From positions 744,001 to 808,000 of the forward strand of contig NZ_JAFMTB010000002.1 in assembly GCF_017916475.1 (NCBI RefSeq): DNA of 64,000 nucleotides, read 5' to 3'. The notes below the pieces were generated by a model, which searched no databases, was not told the DNA's origin, and saw only the letters and a program-made list of their open reading frames with translations. Position 1 is the first letter of the stretch. Every line of letters starts with the position of its first letter. A program made the position numbers and the translations under genes. Below, piece after piece: positions 19,436 to 30,044 of this stretch. The DNA is from Patulibacter sp. SYSU D01012 (GTDB lineage: Bacteria > Actinomycetota > Thermoleophilia > Solirubrobacterales > Solirubrobacteraceae).

Positions 19436-19468
19436 GCGCCTTCTCGGGACTTCACTCGGTGAAGGCGC
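19436..19468. promoter_or_regulatory. Nested inverted repeat upstream of the CMD/HxlR operon
   Basis: Outer arms gcgccttc (19436-19443) and gaaggcgc (19461-19468) enclose an overlapping inner palindrome CTTCAC-TCG-GTGAAG (19450-19464). It lies 30-62 bases before the CMD-like start and is a good candidate for HxlR autoregulation. An adjacent AT-richer segment, gtaagtgtact at 19478-19488, may hold promoter bases. Confidence 0.45.
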
Positions 19469-19689
19469 TAACGGAATGTAAGTGTACTCCTCGGGCGGCC
19501 CGCCGCAAGGTCGCCACGGGGCGAATACCCCGATTCGGGCTGGGTACGCGCCCCGCAACGGATGACGACGTCGTTCGACGCAGCACATCGATCCCACGGG
19601 GCGACGGAGGGCGGGTACGGTCCGCGGGTCGGCGGACCGTGTCCACGTCCGCCGGCGTTCCCTCGTCCCCTCACCCAAGGACCCCTTCC

Positions 19690-21180
19690 GTGAGCACCAG
19701 CCCACTGCTACGCAAGAAGACGATCGAGGCGTCGCTGGAGGACGCCGACAGCGCCGAGCACGGCCTGCAGAAGGAGATGTCGGCGACGCAGCTCACGCTG
19801 TTCGGCGTCGGCGTGATCATCGGCACCGGCATCTTCGTGCTGACGGGCGTGGCCGCCGCCGAGAAGGCCGGCCCCGCCGCGCCGCTGTCGTTCATCGTCG
19901 CGGCGATCGCCTGCGGCCTGGCGGCCCTCTGCTACGCCGAGTTCGCCTCGACGGTCCCGGTCGCCGGCTCGTCGTACACCTACTCCTACACCGCCCTGGG
20001 CGAGATCTTCGCCTGGATCATCGGCTGGGACCTCGTCCTCGAGTTCGCCTTCGGCGCCGCCACCGTGGCGAAGGGCTGGTCCGGCTACTTCACGACCCTG
20101 CTCGGCGACATCGGGATCCACCTGCCGGACTCCATAGCCGGCAGCGACGCCGGCTTCAACGTCCCCGCGGTGGTCATCGTCGGCGTCGTCTGCCTGGTCC
20201 TCATCCGCGGCATCCGCCAGAGCCTGACGTTGAACACCGTCGTGGTGATCATCAAGCTCGCCGTGATCGCCCTCGTCATCGGCCTGGGCATCGCCTACAT
20301 CAACGCCGACAACTGGTCGCCCTTCATTCCGAAGTCGCAGCCCGGGACCGCGGCGACGGGCCTGGACGAGAAGCCGCTGATCCAGGAGATCCTGGGGCAG
20401 CCCACGAGCGCGTTCGGCGTGCCGGGCATCTTCTTCGGCGCCTCGCTCGTGTTCTTCGCCTTCATCGGCTTCGACATCGTCGCGAGCGCGGCCGAGGAGA
20501 CGAAGCGCCCGCAGCGCGACCTGCCCCGCGGCATCCTCGGCTCGCTGCTGATCTGCACCGTCCTGTACGTCGCGGTCAGCCTGGTCGTGACCGGCATGGT
20601 GCCGTACACGAAGCTCGGCGTGGACGCCCCGCTGGCCTACGCGTTCGGCGAGAACGGGGTCGACTGGGCGTCGACGGTGATCTCGATCGGGGCCCTGGCC
20701 GGCCTGACGTCGACCGTGATGATCCTGATGTACGGCCAGAGCCGCATGTTCTTCGCGATGGGTCGCGACGGCCTGCTGCCGCCGTGGCTCTCGAAGGTCC
20801 ACCCGCGGTACAAGACGCCGTACCGGATCACCGTCGTCACCGGCGTCGTCGTCGCGCTCCTGGCGGCCCTCCTGCCGCTGAAGGTGCTCGGCGAGGCGAC
20901 GAACATCGGCACGCTCTTCGCGTTCGTCCTCGTGTCGATCGCGGTCCTGGTGCTCCGGCGGACGAAGCCCGACCTGCACCGCTCGTTCCGCACGCCGCTG
21001 GTCCCGCTCGTGCCGATCGCGTCGGTCCTGTGCTGCCTGTGGCTCATGCTCAACCTGCCGGTCGGCACGTGGCTGCGGCTCGTGGTCTGGATGGCCATCG
21101 GCATGGTCGTCTACTTCGGCTACGCGCGGAAGCACTCCCGCCTGGCGCGCGAGACGCCGGCGGGCGTCGCCGCAGACTGA
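19690..21180 (+). CDS. APC-family amino acid permease (cationic amino acid transporter type)
   Basis: A 496-residue inner-membrane permease of the CAT/YfnA group. Seen: a cytosolic N-terminus with [17 protein letters not shown]1 with [16 protein letters not shown] (the substrate-binding GIG/GTG motif), [21 protein letters not shown] in TM3, [21 protein letters not shown] in the TM6-7 loop, and GRDGLLPPW; about 12-13 membrane segments. GTG 19690 has AAGGA upstream; the frame is open earlier but that sequence is Arg/Ser/Pro noise. Transported amino acid unknown; Arg/Lys or branched amino acids are family options. Confidence 0.9.
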   Translation: MSTSPLLRKKTIEASLEDADSAEHGLQKEMSATQLTLFGVGVIIGTGIFVLTGVAAAEKAGPAAPLSFIVAAIACGLAALCYAEFASTVPVAGSSYTYSYTALGEIFAWIIGWDLVLEFAFGAATVAKGWSGYFTTLLGDIGIHLPDSIAGSDAGFNVPAVVIVGVVCLVLIRGIRQSLTLNTVVVIIKLAVIALVIGLGIAYINADNWSPFIPKSQPGTAATGLDEKPLIQEILGQPTSAFGVPGIFFGASLVFFAFIGFDIVASAAEETKRPQRDLPRGILGSLLICTVLYVAVSLVVTGMVPYTKLGVDAPLAYAFGENGVDWASTVISIGALAGLTSTVMILMYGQSRMFFAMGRDGLLPPWLSKVHPRYKTPYRITVVTGVVVALLAALLPLKVLGEATNIGTLFAFVLVSIAVLVLRRTKPDLHRSFRTPLVPLVPIASVLCCLWLMLNLPVGTWLRLVVWMAIGMVVYFGYARKHSRLARETPAGVAAD

Positions 21181-21191
21181 CCGCCGCCGGA

Positions 21192-21217
21192 CCGGGACGG
21201 CCTTCGCGCCGTCCCGG
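21192..21217 (+). terminator. Hairpin after the amino acid permease
   Basis: Arms ccgggacgg and ccgtcccgg with an eight-base loop begin 12 bases after the permease stop. Confidence 0.65.
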
Positions 21218-21229
21218 CCCTCCTCCCCC

Positions 21230-21284
21230 GCCGGCCCCGGCGGGCGCCCGGTCCCTGACGGACAGCGCGCCCGCCGGGGCCGGC
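21230..21284. repeat. 18-base perfect inverted repeat
   Basis: gccggccccggcgggcgc at 21230-21247 and its exact complement at 21267-21284, 19-base loop. This is the longest perfect stem I found in the window. It could be a second terminator or a bidirectional transcription barrier. Confidence 0.6.
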
Positions 21285-21701
21285 GTCGTCTCGGCGCGAC
21301 GACGCGACGGCGTTGCGGCGTTGCGGCGCGACGGCGCGGCCGCGGCGAGGCGGTCTGGCGCCGCGCAGCTGGCGTGGCGTGGCGGTCCGGCGCTGCGCGT
21401 GCGGCGCGGCACGGCCGCGCGGCCGGCCTGGGCCGGCAGCACGGCTCGCGCGGTCCGGCGCGCACCGCCGGCGTCGCCCGGTCCGGCGCGTCACCGCCGG
21501 CGCTTCCGGCCCGTGCGAGACGCCGGCGGACATCCGCAGGAGCCGCGTGCGTCCGACGTCTCGAGATGCCTCGGGTCGGCGCGGCGCCGCCGGAAGACGT
21601 GGCCGGTGGGGCCAGAGGCCCGTCGACGACGGCGGCGCGGGCCGTTGTGCGGCCGGGGAACGCCGGACGGCGGCGCGCCGACGAAGGCCGGGCGGGCGGA
21701 C

Positions 21702-22181
21702 CTAGCGGTGCAGGGCGGCCGCGTGGTCGAGCACGACCGCGGCGTCGGACGTCGTCGCCGCGGCGAGGACGAGGAAGAGGCCGAGCAGCGCGGCGTAGAG
21801 CAGCAGCTTCTCGGGCCGGGCGAGCGGCGAGGAGCTGCGGCGGCGCACGGGGCGCGAGCCGCTGCGGCGCGCGACCTGCGTGCCGGGACGGCGGGAGCGC
21901 TCGCGAGCGCGGCGCTCGCGCTCCAGGCGCTCCTGGTCGGCGCGACTCGTCGCGGCGAACGGCGAGTCCTCGATCCAGCCGTACTCGGCGGGCTCGGGGC
22001 GGCGCTGACGGGCCCGACGCTGCTGCGCGGCCGCGCGGGCCGCCGCGGCGCGGCGACGGCGCGCGGCGTCAGAGCTGTACTCGTGCCGGGATGGGACGTC
22101 CTCGGAGCGCCGCCGTCGCGTCTCGCGATGACGGTACTCCTGTGCGTCAGCCCACCACGGTTGGTCGCGTTCGATCGCCAT
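21702..22181 (-). CDS. Hypothetical Arg-rich protein with one C-terminal membrane helix
   Basis: A 159-residue protein I do not recognise. Residues 1-125 are highly charged and Arg-rich (WWADAQEYRHRE, then many RRR and ARER blocks, probably disordered or coiled coil); residues about 127-147 form one hydrophobic helix (KLLLYAALLGLFLVLAAATT), followed by a short tail. A tail-anchored membrane protein with a basic cytosolic domain is the simplest reading. Start ATG 22181 has no clear ribosome site. It stands alone between gene-poor stretches. Confidence 0.6.
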   Translation of the reverse strand: MAIERDQPWWADAQEYRHRETRRRRSEDVPSRHEYSSDAARRRRAAAARAAAQQRRARQRRPEPAEYGWIEDSPFAATSRADQERLERERRARERSRRPGTQVARRSGSRPVRRRSSSPLARPEKLLLYAALLGLFLVLAAATTSDAAVVLDHAAALHR

Positions 22182-22474
22182 TCAACTGGTGCTCGGGGAT
22201 GCGCCGGCGAGGAACGACCGGACTCGCGCTGCGCGCTCCCGACCGTGGCCGGGGCGTCCCGTCGTTCGTTCCCGCTCCCGGTCGCCGGCGGCATGGCGCT
22301 CCGGGGTCGGCGTTGGTCGCACCATAGCAGCGATCCCCCCGTGCGCAACCCCCTTCCCCACCGGATTCGTCCGTATTGCGGGGACTTCTCGCTCCGGTGT
22401 GGGCCCCACCACCCTGCCCCGCCGACGGGTGGTGTGGGTGGTGTGCGGACGGCGGGTCGCCGGGGCGGAGCCGG
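22182..22474. other. Intergenic region between dnaE2 and the Arg-rich protein gene
   Basis: No gene seen. It should hold the promoter of the gene at 21702-22181 and the end of the dnaE2 transcript; caccaccc (22407-22414) and gggtggtg (22427-22434) form an eight-base hairpin 41 bases beyond the dnaE2 stop. Confidence 0.4.
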
Positions 22475-26167
<3,693 letters not shown>

Positions 26168-26169
26168 CC

Positions 26170-26183
26170 CGAACACATGTTCG
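26170..26183 (-). promoter_or_regulatory. LexA (SOS) box of dnaE2, overlapping the -10
   Basis: Perfect palindromic match CGAAC-N4-GTTCG. Read on the minus strand it gives CGAACATGTGTTCG; the GAACAT within it fits a -10 element and lies nine bases before ATG 26167. Upstream at 26199-26192 is CGTCCGTC, 8 bases from GAACAT. Confidence 0.9.
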
Positions 26184-26246
26184 CATCGCCGACGGACGGG
26201 ATCGAGGGCCGCGCAAGGCCCCCTGCAAACCGGGGCGTTCCGCGCC

Positions 26247-27485
26247 TCATCGCGCCGCGAGGCAGTCCGTGCGGCTCTCCCAGAGGCCGCCCGGCGGCCG
26301 GCTGCGCGCGCCCACCAGCCGCGCGGTCGACCGGATCTCCTGGTCCTTCAGACCGAGCTTCAAGCCCAGACCGAGCTCGGCGTCCACCCCGTCCGTCGCC
26401 TCGGCCGTGCGGTACTCGCGCTCGTCGACCCAGCCGTCGTCGACCGCCCACCGCCCGAGCCGCCGCGCGGCCGCGGCCGCCTCGCCCGGACGCCCGGCCG
26501 TCAGCCCCCGGACCATCCCCTCGACCTCCTCCCGGACCGTCGGCCGGGTCAGGTCGACGCGGAGCGCGAGCTCGCGGGCACGCGTGCCGTCGCGCGTCGT
26601 CAGCCGACCCGCCAGGCGCAGCTCGCGCGCCCGGCCGTCGCGTCCGAGCACGATCGTGGCCGAGGGGTCGACGCGCACGGCCCCGTCCGCCCGCAGGCGC
26701 AGCGGCCCGTCGAGCTCCGCGGCGACCGAGCCGGGCAGCGCGACGGTCACCGTCGTCTCGCCCGTCCGGCGGTCCCGCGCCCCCTCGCCGTGCAGGCCGG
26801 CGAACGCCGTCCCGGCCAGGTCGAGCCCCAGCGGCCCGGAGATCTCGCCCGTGACGGTGCCGTCCACGCCGACCCGCACCCGCTCGACGTCCGGCGCCCG
26901 CACCGCCCGCCGCGCCGCGGCCCGCTCGGCACGTCCCTCGCCGTACGCGTCGCGCAGGCGCCGGATCAGCCCCTCGGCGGCGCGCGCGTCCGGGAACTCC
27001 CACGTCTGCCCGACCCCGCCGCGCAGGCGCCCCTCCACCCCGGCCGAGACGTCCACGCCGATGCCGCCGCCCTCGTCCCCCGCCAAGGCGCGGTCGCCGC
27101 GCGTGCGCCGCCCGAGGGACAGCCGCGCGCCGACCGACCCCCCGAGGCCCGCCTCGTTGTCCAGGTACGAGGTGACGGCGACCGAGCCGTCCGAGCGCCG
27201 CTCGACCACGAGGGTCTCGCTCCCGCCGATCCGGACGAGCAGGACGCTCACCCCCGTGTCGTGCAGGTCCTGGCGGCGGGCGACCGTGCACGGCCGCGCC
27301 AGGTGGAAGGGCGCGCACGTGTCGCCGCCCGCCACGCAGATCGCGCGCCGGATCCCGGAGTGGACCGCGTTGACGATCGACGGGGCGCCCGCGACCGCGC
27401 CCGCCACCACGAGCACGACCGCGACCACGACGACGAGCGCGACGTGCTCCACGCTGGCCTGACCCCGCTGACCGTCCCTGGACAT
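26247..27485 (-). CDS. Pilin-like/TadE-like membrane-anchored protein with long beta-rich domain
   Basis: A 412-residue protein with a class III (type IV pilin/Tad-like) signal: basic MSRDGQRG, predicted prepilin-peptidase cut after G8, mature QASVE with the usual Glu at position 5, then a 20-residue hydrophobic helix. The remaining ~370 residues are unusually long for a pseudopilin and alternate charged strands (ERVRVGVDGTVTGEI, RVDPSATIVLGRDG), suggesting a large extracellular beta domain; cysteines at about 50, 57 and 66 could pair. I do not recognise the domain. It sits alone between dnaE2 and the DUF6504-like gene, with no Tad/Flp genes nearby. Confidence 0.7.
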   Translation of the reverse strand: MSRDGQRGQASVEHVALVVVVAVVLVVAGAVAGAPSIVNAVHSGIRRAICVAGGDTCAPFHLARPCTVARRQDLHDTGVSVLLVRIGGSETLVVERRSDGSVAVTSYLDNEAGLGGSVGARLSLGRRTRGDRALAGDEGGGIGVDVSAGVEGRLRGGVGQTWEFPDARAAEGLIRRLRDAYGEGRAERAAARRAVRAPDVERVRVGVDGTVTGEISGPLGLDLAGTAFAGLHGEGARDRRTGETTVTVALPGSVAAELDGPLRLRADGAVRVDPSATIVLGRDGRARELRLAGRLTTRDGTRARELALRVDLTRPTVREEVEGMVRGLTAGRPGEAAAAARRLGRWAVDDGWVDEREYRTAEATDGVDAELGLGLKLGLKDQEIRSTARLVGARSRPPGGLWESRTDCLAAR

Positions 27486-27561
27486 GCCCGCAGGGTCCCC
27501 CGGCGCCCCGCGCCGGCTCCAGCGTCCGTCCGTGCCGGAAGCGCGCCGGAGCGGTGCCGGA

Positions 27562-27840
27562 TCAGCGCGAGCGCCACCAGCGGCCGTCGACGAGGTCGCG
27601 GTGCACGACGATGGCCCGGCCCCGGGCCGTCACGACCTCCCACAGCCGCCGGCGCAGGGGGCGGTCCGTCCACCAGCGGTCCTCGAGCAGCCACGTCTCG
27701 ACGACCCCCTCGACCCGCTCGCCGTCGACGCTCAGCGGGCGCCCGTCGGGCGCGGCGACCACCACCGCGGGCCGCGGCTCGCCCAGGCGGCGGACGGTGC
27801 GGGCGGTCCCGACGGCGGGAGCTCGAGCGGCAGGCGACAC
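27562..27840 (-). CDS. DUF6504-like small protein, SOS-controlled
   Basis: A 92-residue protein matching from memory the DUF6504 pattern often found beside actinobacterial DnaE2/ImuB: TWLLEDRWWTDRPLRRRLWE followed by VVTARGRAIVVHRDLVDGRWW. The paired Trp and basic residues suggest nucleic-acid or protein contact. Function unknown. GTG 27840 directly follows a LexA-box-like sequence with one changed base, and the promoter matches those of dnaE2 and imuB, so membership of the mutasome regulon is likely. No longer N-terminal extension is credible because it would read through the box. Confidence 0.75.
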   Translation of the reverse strand: MSPAARAPAVGTARTVRRLGEPRPAVVVAAPDGRPLSVDGERVEGVVETWLLEDRWWTDRPLRRRLWEVVTARGRAIVVHRDLVDGRWWRSR

Positions 27841-27853
27841 GAACGCATGTTCC
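27840..27853 (-). promoter_or_regulatory. LexA-like box of the DUF6504-like gene
   Basis: CGAAC-GCAT-GTTCC on the plus strand, one mismatch to CGAAC-N4-GTTCG. On the minus strand GAACAT is followed by six bases and GTG. CGTCCGCC lies eight bases upstream of GAACAT (27868-27861). Confidence 0.75.
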
Positions 27854-27946
27854 CACGCCGGGCGGACGTCCGACGGAGTCCCGCCCCCGTCCCGGCCGAC
27901 GCGCGCCGCGCGGCACGTTAACCGGCTGATTACATGCCCGGTGCCC

Positions 27947-28573
27947 ATGGCTCGCCTCACCAAGGTCTTCACCGGACGCGACACGCGGTACTTCGAGCTC
28001 TTCGAGGAATCCGCGCAGAACGCCGTCCGGGCCGCCGAGCTGCTCGAGCGGTTCCTGCACGAGCTGCCCGACGCGCCGGAGATCGCGCGCGAGATCAGCG
28101 CGGTCGAGAGCGACTCGGACCGCATCACGCACGACATCATCAGCCACCTCAACCAGACGTTCGTCACGCCGATCGAGCGCGAGGACATCCTGGAGCTGGC
28201 GTCGGCGCTCGACGACATCCTCGACTACGTCGACGAGTGCGCGGACCTCATCCTGCTCTACAAGGTCGAGGCGCCGATGGAGCAGGCCCACGGACTGTGC
28301 TCGATCCTCGTCGAGGCGACGAAGGCCGTCGCGGCCGGCATGCCGCGCCTGCGCGACTTCGGCGACATCCGCCACTACACCGTCGAGGTCAACCGGCTGG
28401 AGAACGACGGCGACCGCCTGTCGCGCGCCGCCATCGCGGGCCTCTTCGACGGCGGCATCGACCCGATGGTCGTCATCCGCTGGAAGGACATCTTCGAGCG
28501 GCTCGAGGACGCCATCGACGCCTGCGAACGGGTGGCGAACATCCTCGAGGGCATCGTCATCAAGAACCGCTAA
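27947..28573 (+). CDS. PhoU-like/DUF47 phosphate transport accessory protein
   Basis: A 208-residue all-helical DUF47 (PhoU-related) protein that commonly pairs with Pit-type transporters and probably modulates them. Seen: an N-terminal helix FTGRDTRYFELFEESAQN, the EVNRLENDGDRLSRAA segment with the acidic ExxxD metal-binding style motif, earlier VESDSDRITHDIISHLNQTF and ALDDILDYVDECADL. It ends 98 bases before pit. ATG 27947 was chosen; GTG 27941 is a close alternative. It is upstream of pit on the same strand, so co-transcription is expected. Confidence 0.9.
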   Translation: MARLTKVFTGRDTRYFELFEESAQNAVRAAELLERFLHELPDAPEIAREISAVESDSDRITHDIISHLNQTFVTPIEREDILELASALDDILDYVDECADLILLYKVEAPMEQAHGLCSILVEATKAVAAGMPRLRDFGDIRHYTVEVNRLENDGDRLSRAAIAGLFDGGIDPMVVIRWKDIFERLEDAIDACERVANILEGIVIKNR

Positions 28574-28671
28574 GTGAGACTGATGCGGGCCCCGACCGTC
28601 ACTTCTCGGCTTCGTGCCGCGTCCCCCTTCGGCGCGGTGACGGCCACCCGCAGGAACGTCGTCGCCTGATC

Positions 28672-29778
28672 ATGGCTTCCGATCTCCTCCTCGCGCTCGT
28701 CGTCGCGGCGGCGCTGGCGTTCGACTACACGAACGGGTTCCACGACACGGCGAACGTCGTCGCCACGTCGATCTCGACGCGCGCGCTGCCGCCGCGGCTG
28801 GCGATCCTGATCGCCGCCGTCCTGAACTTCATCGGCGCCTTCCTGTCGCTCAAGGTGGCCGCCACGATCGCGTCGGGGATCGTCGACTCCGGGTCGATCA
28901 CCCTCCAGGTGGTCTTCGCCGGCCTCGTCGGCGCGATCGTCTGGAACCTGCTGACCTGGTGGTTCGGCCTGCCGTCCAGCTCGTCCCACGCCCTGATCGG
29001 CGGCGTCGTCGGCGCGATGCTCGTCGCCAGCGGCCCCGACGCGATCATGGGCGAAGGCCTGCTCGGCAAGGTCGTCGTCCCCGCCCTCGTCGCCCCGATC
29101 CTGGCGTTCGCCGTCGCGGGCGTCTCGATCCTGCTCGTCTACCGGATCGCCGGGCGGCTCAGTCCCGGGCCGGCGACCCGCGGCTTCCGCCTGGGACAGA
29201 TCGTCACCGGCTCGATGCTCGCGCTCGCCCACGGCACGAACGACGCGCAGAAGACGATGGGCATCATCACCCTGGCCCTCGTCGCGCACGGCTCGCTGAA
29301 CGCCGTCGACCCGCAGGTGCCGCTCTGGGTCGTGATCTCGTCGGCGAGCGCCATCGCCCTGGGCACGTACTCCGGCGGCTGGCGGATCATCCGGACGATG
29401 GGCTCGAAGATCATCAAGATGGACGCCGCCCAGGGCTTCACCGCCCAAGGCTCCGGCGCCGCCGTGATCCTCGCCGCCACGCACGTCGGGTTCCCGCTCT
29501 CGACGACGCACGTCATCTCGGGCGGCGTCGTCGGCGCCGGCGCCGCCAAGCGCCTGTCCGCGGTGAAGTGGGGCGTCGCCGGCAACATGGCCGTCGCGTG
29601 GGTCCTGACGATCCCCGCGGCCGGCCTGACCGGCGCGGTGGCCTACGGCCTGTCCGCCCTCGTCGGCGGCGGGACGGTCGGTCCGCTCGTCGTGCTCGCC
29701 GTCATCGTCGTCGGCACGATCGTCGCGCTGCGCGCGCGCAGCACCCCGCCGCCGCTCGCCGAGGAGGCCGCCGCGTGA
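28672..29778 (+). CDS. pit: Inorganic phosphate transporter, Pit family
   Basis: A 368-residue inner-membrane phosphate (metal-phosphate):H+ symporter. The two PiT signature repeats are clear: DYTNGFHDTANVVATSIST near the N-terminus and GSMLALAHGTNDAQKTMGII in the second half, with WWFGLPSSSSHALIGG and ATHVGFPLSTTHVISGG. About 10 membrane segments. It is shorter than E. coli PitA, as in many actinobacteria. It follows the DUF47 gene and overlaps the start of a small membrane protein gene by GTGA. No Pho box was recognised. Confidence 0.93.
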   Translation: MASDLLLALVVAAALAFDYTNGFHDTANVVATSISTRALPPRLAILIAAVLNFIGAFLSLKVAATIASGIVDSGSITLQVVFAGLVGAIVWNLLTWWFGLPSSSSHALIGGVVGAMLVASGPDAIMGEGLLGKVVVPALVAPILAFAVAGVSILLVYRIAGRLSPGPATRGFRLGQIVTGSMLALAHGTNDAQKTMGIITLALVAHGSLNAVDPQVPLWVVISSASAIALGTYSGGWRIIRTMGSKIIKMDAAQGFTAQGSGAAVILAATHVGFPLSTTHVISGGVVGAGAAKRLSAVKWGVAGNMAVAWVLTIPAAGLTGAVAYGLSALVGGGTVGPLVVLAVIVVGTIVALRARSTPPPLAEEAAA

Positions 29779-30041
29779 GCCCGGTCCTCGCCGAGGCGAG
29801 CAACGCCACCGGCTCCGAGATCTGGCTGCGGATCCTCGAGGTCGTCCTCTTCGGGTCCGTCGCCGGCGTCGGGCTGAGCGTCGCCTTCGCCTTCGCGCTG
29901 CGCGGCGTCGTCGCCGCCAACCAGGCGCGCCGCACCGGTGACATGGGCGGCTGGGTGCGCAACGCCGCCCTCGGGCTCGTGGCGGGCCTCGTCTGCGTCG
30001 GCGCGATCGTCTTCGCGTTCGTCGAGATCCTCGCGGGCTGA
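29775..30041 (+). CDS. Small membrane protein, translationally coupled to pit
   Basis: An 88-residue protein with two predicted membrane helices (about residues 20-45 and 65-86) joined by a basic loop NQARRTGDMGG. The GTG start overlaps the pit stop, so it is made in proportion to Pit and may be a subunit or regulator of it. Not recognised as a named family. Confidence 0.75.
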   Translation: MSPVLAEASNATGSEIWLRILEVVLFGSVAGVGLSVAFAFALRGVVAANQARRTGDMGGWVRNAALGLVAGLVCVGAIVFAFVEILAG

Positions 30042-30044
30042 CCC

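Larger units (their letters stand above)
21181..21701. other. Gene-free GC-rich low-complexity stretch
   Basis: No convincing gene on either strand: possible frames are Arg/Ala/Pro runs. Contents are a terminator hairpin at 21192-21217, an 18-base inverted repeat at 21230-21284, and from about 21290 to 21480 a simple run of GCGGC/GACGG-type repeats. The right part may be the 3' region of the gene ending at 21702. Confidence 0.5.

Noticed and set aside
21290-21480. Possible tandem repeat or CRISPR-like array
   Set aside because: No regular repeat/spacer period; just GC-rich simple sequence.
21120-21533. Possible minus-strand gene in the gene-free zone
   Set aside because: Arg-rich without any motif, overlaps the permease 3' end and its terminator hairpin.
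26168-26176. GTG 26176 as dnaE2 start
   Set aside because: It lies within the LexA box and adds only MFG; ATG 26167 matches the spacing better.
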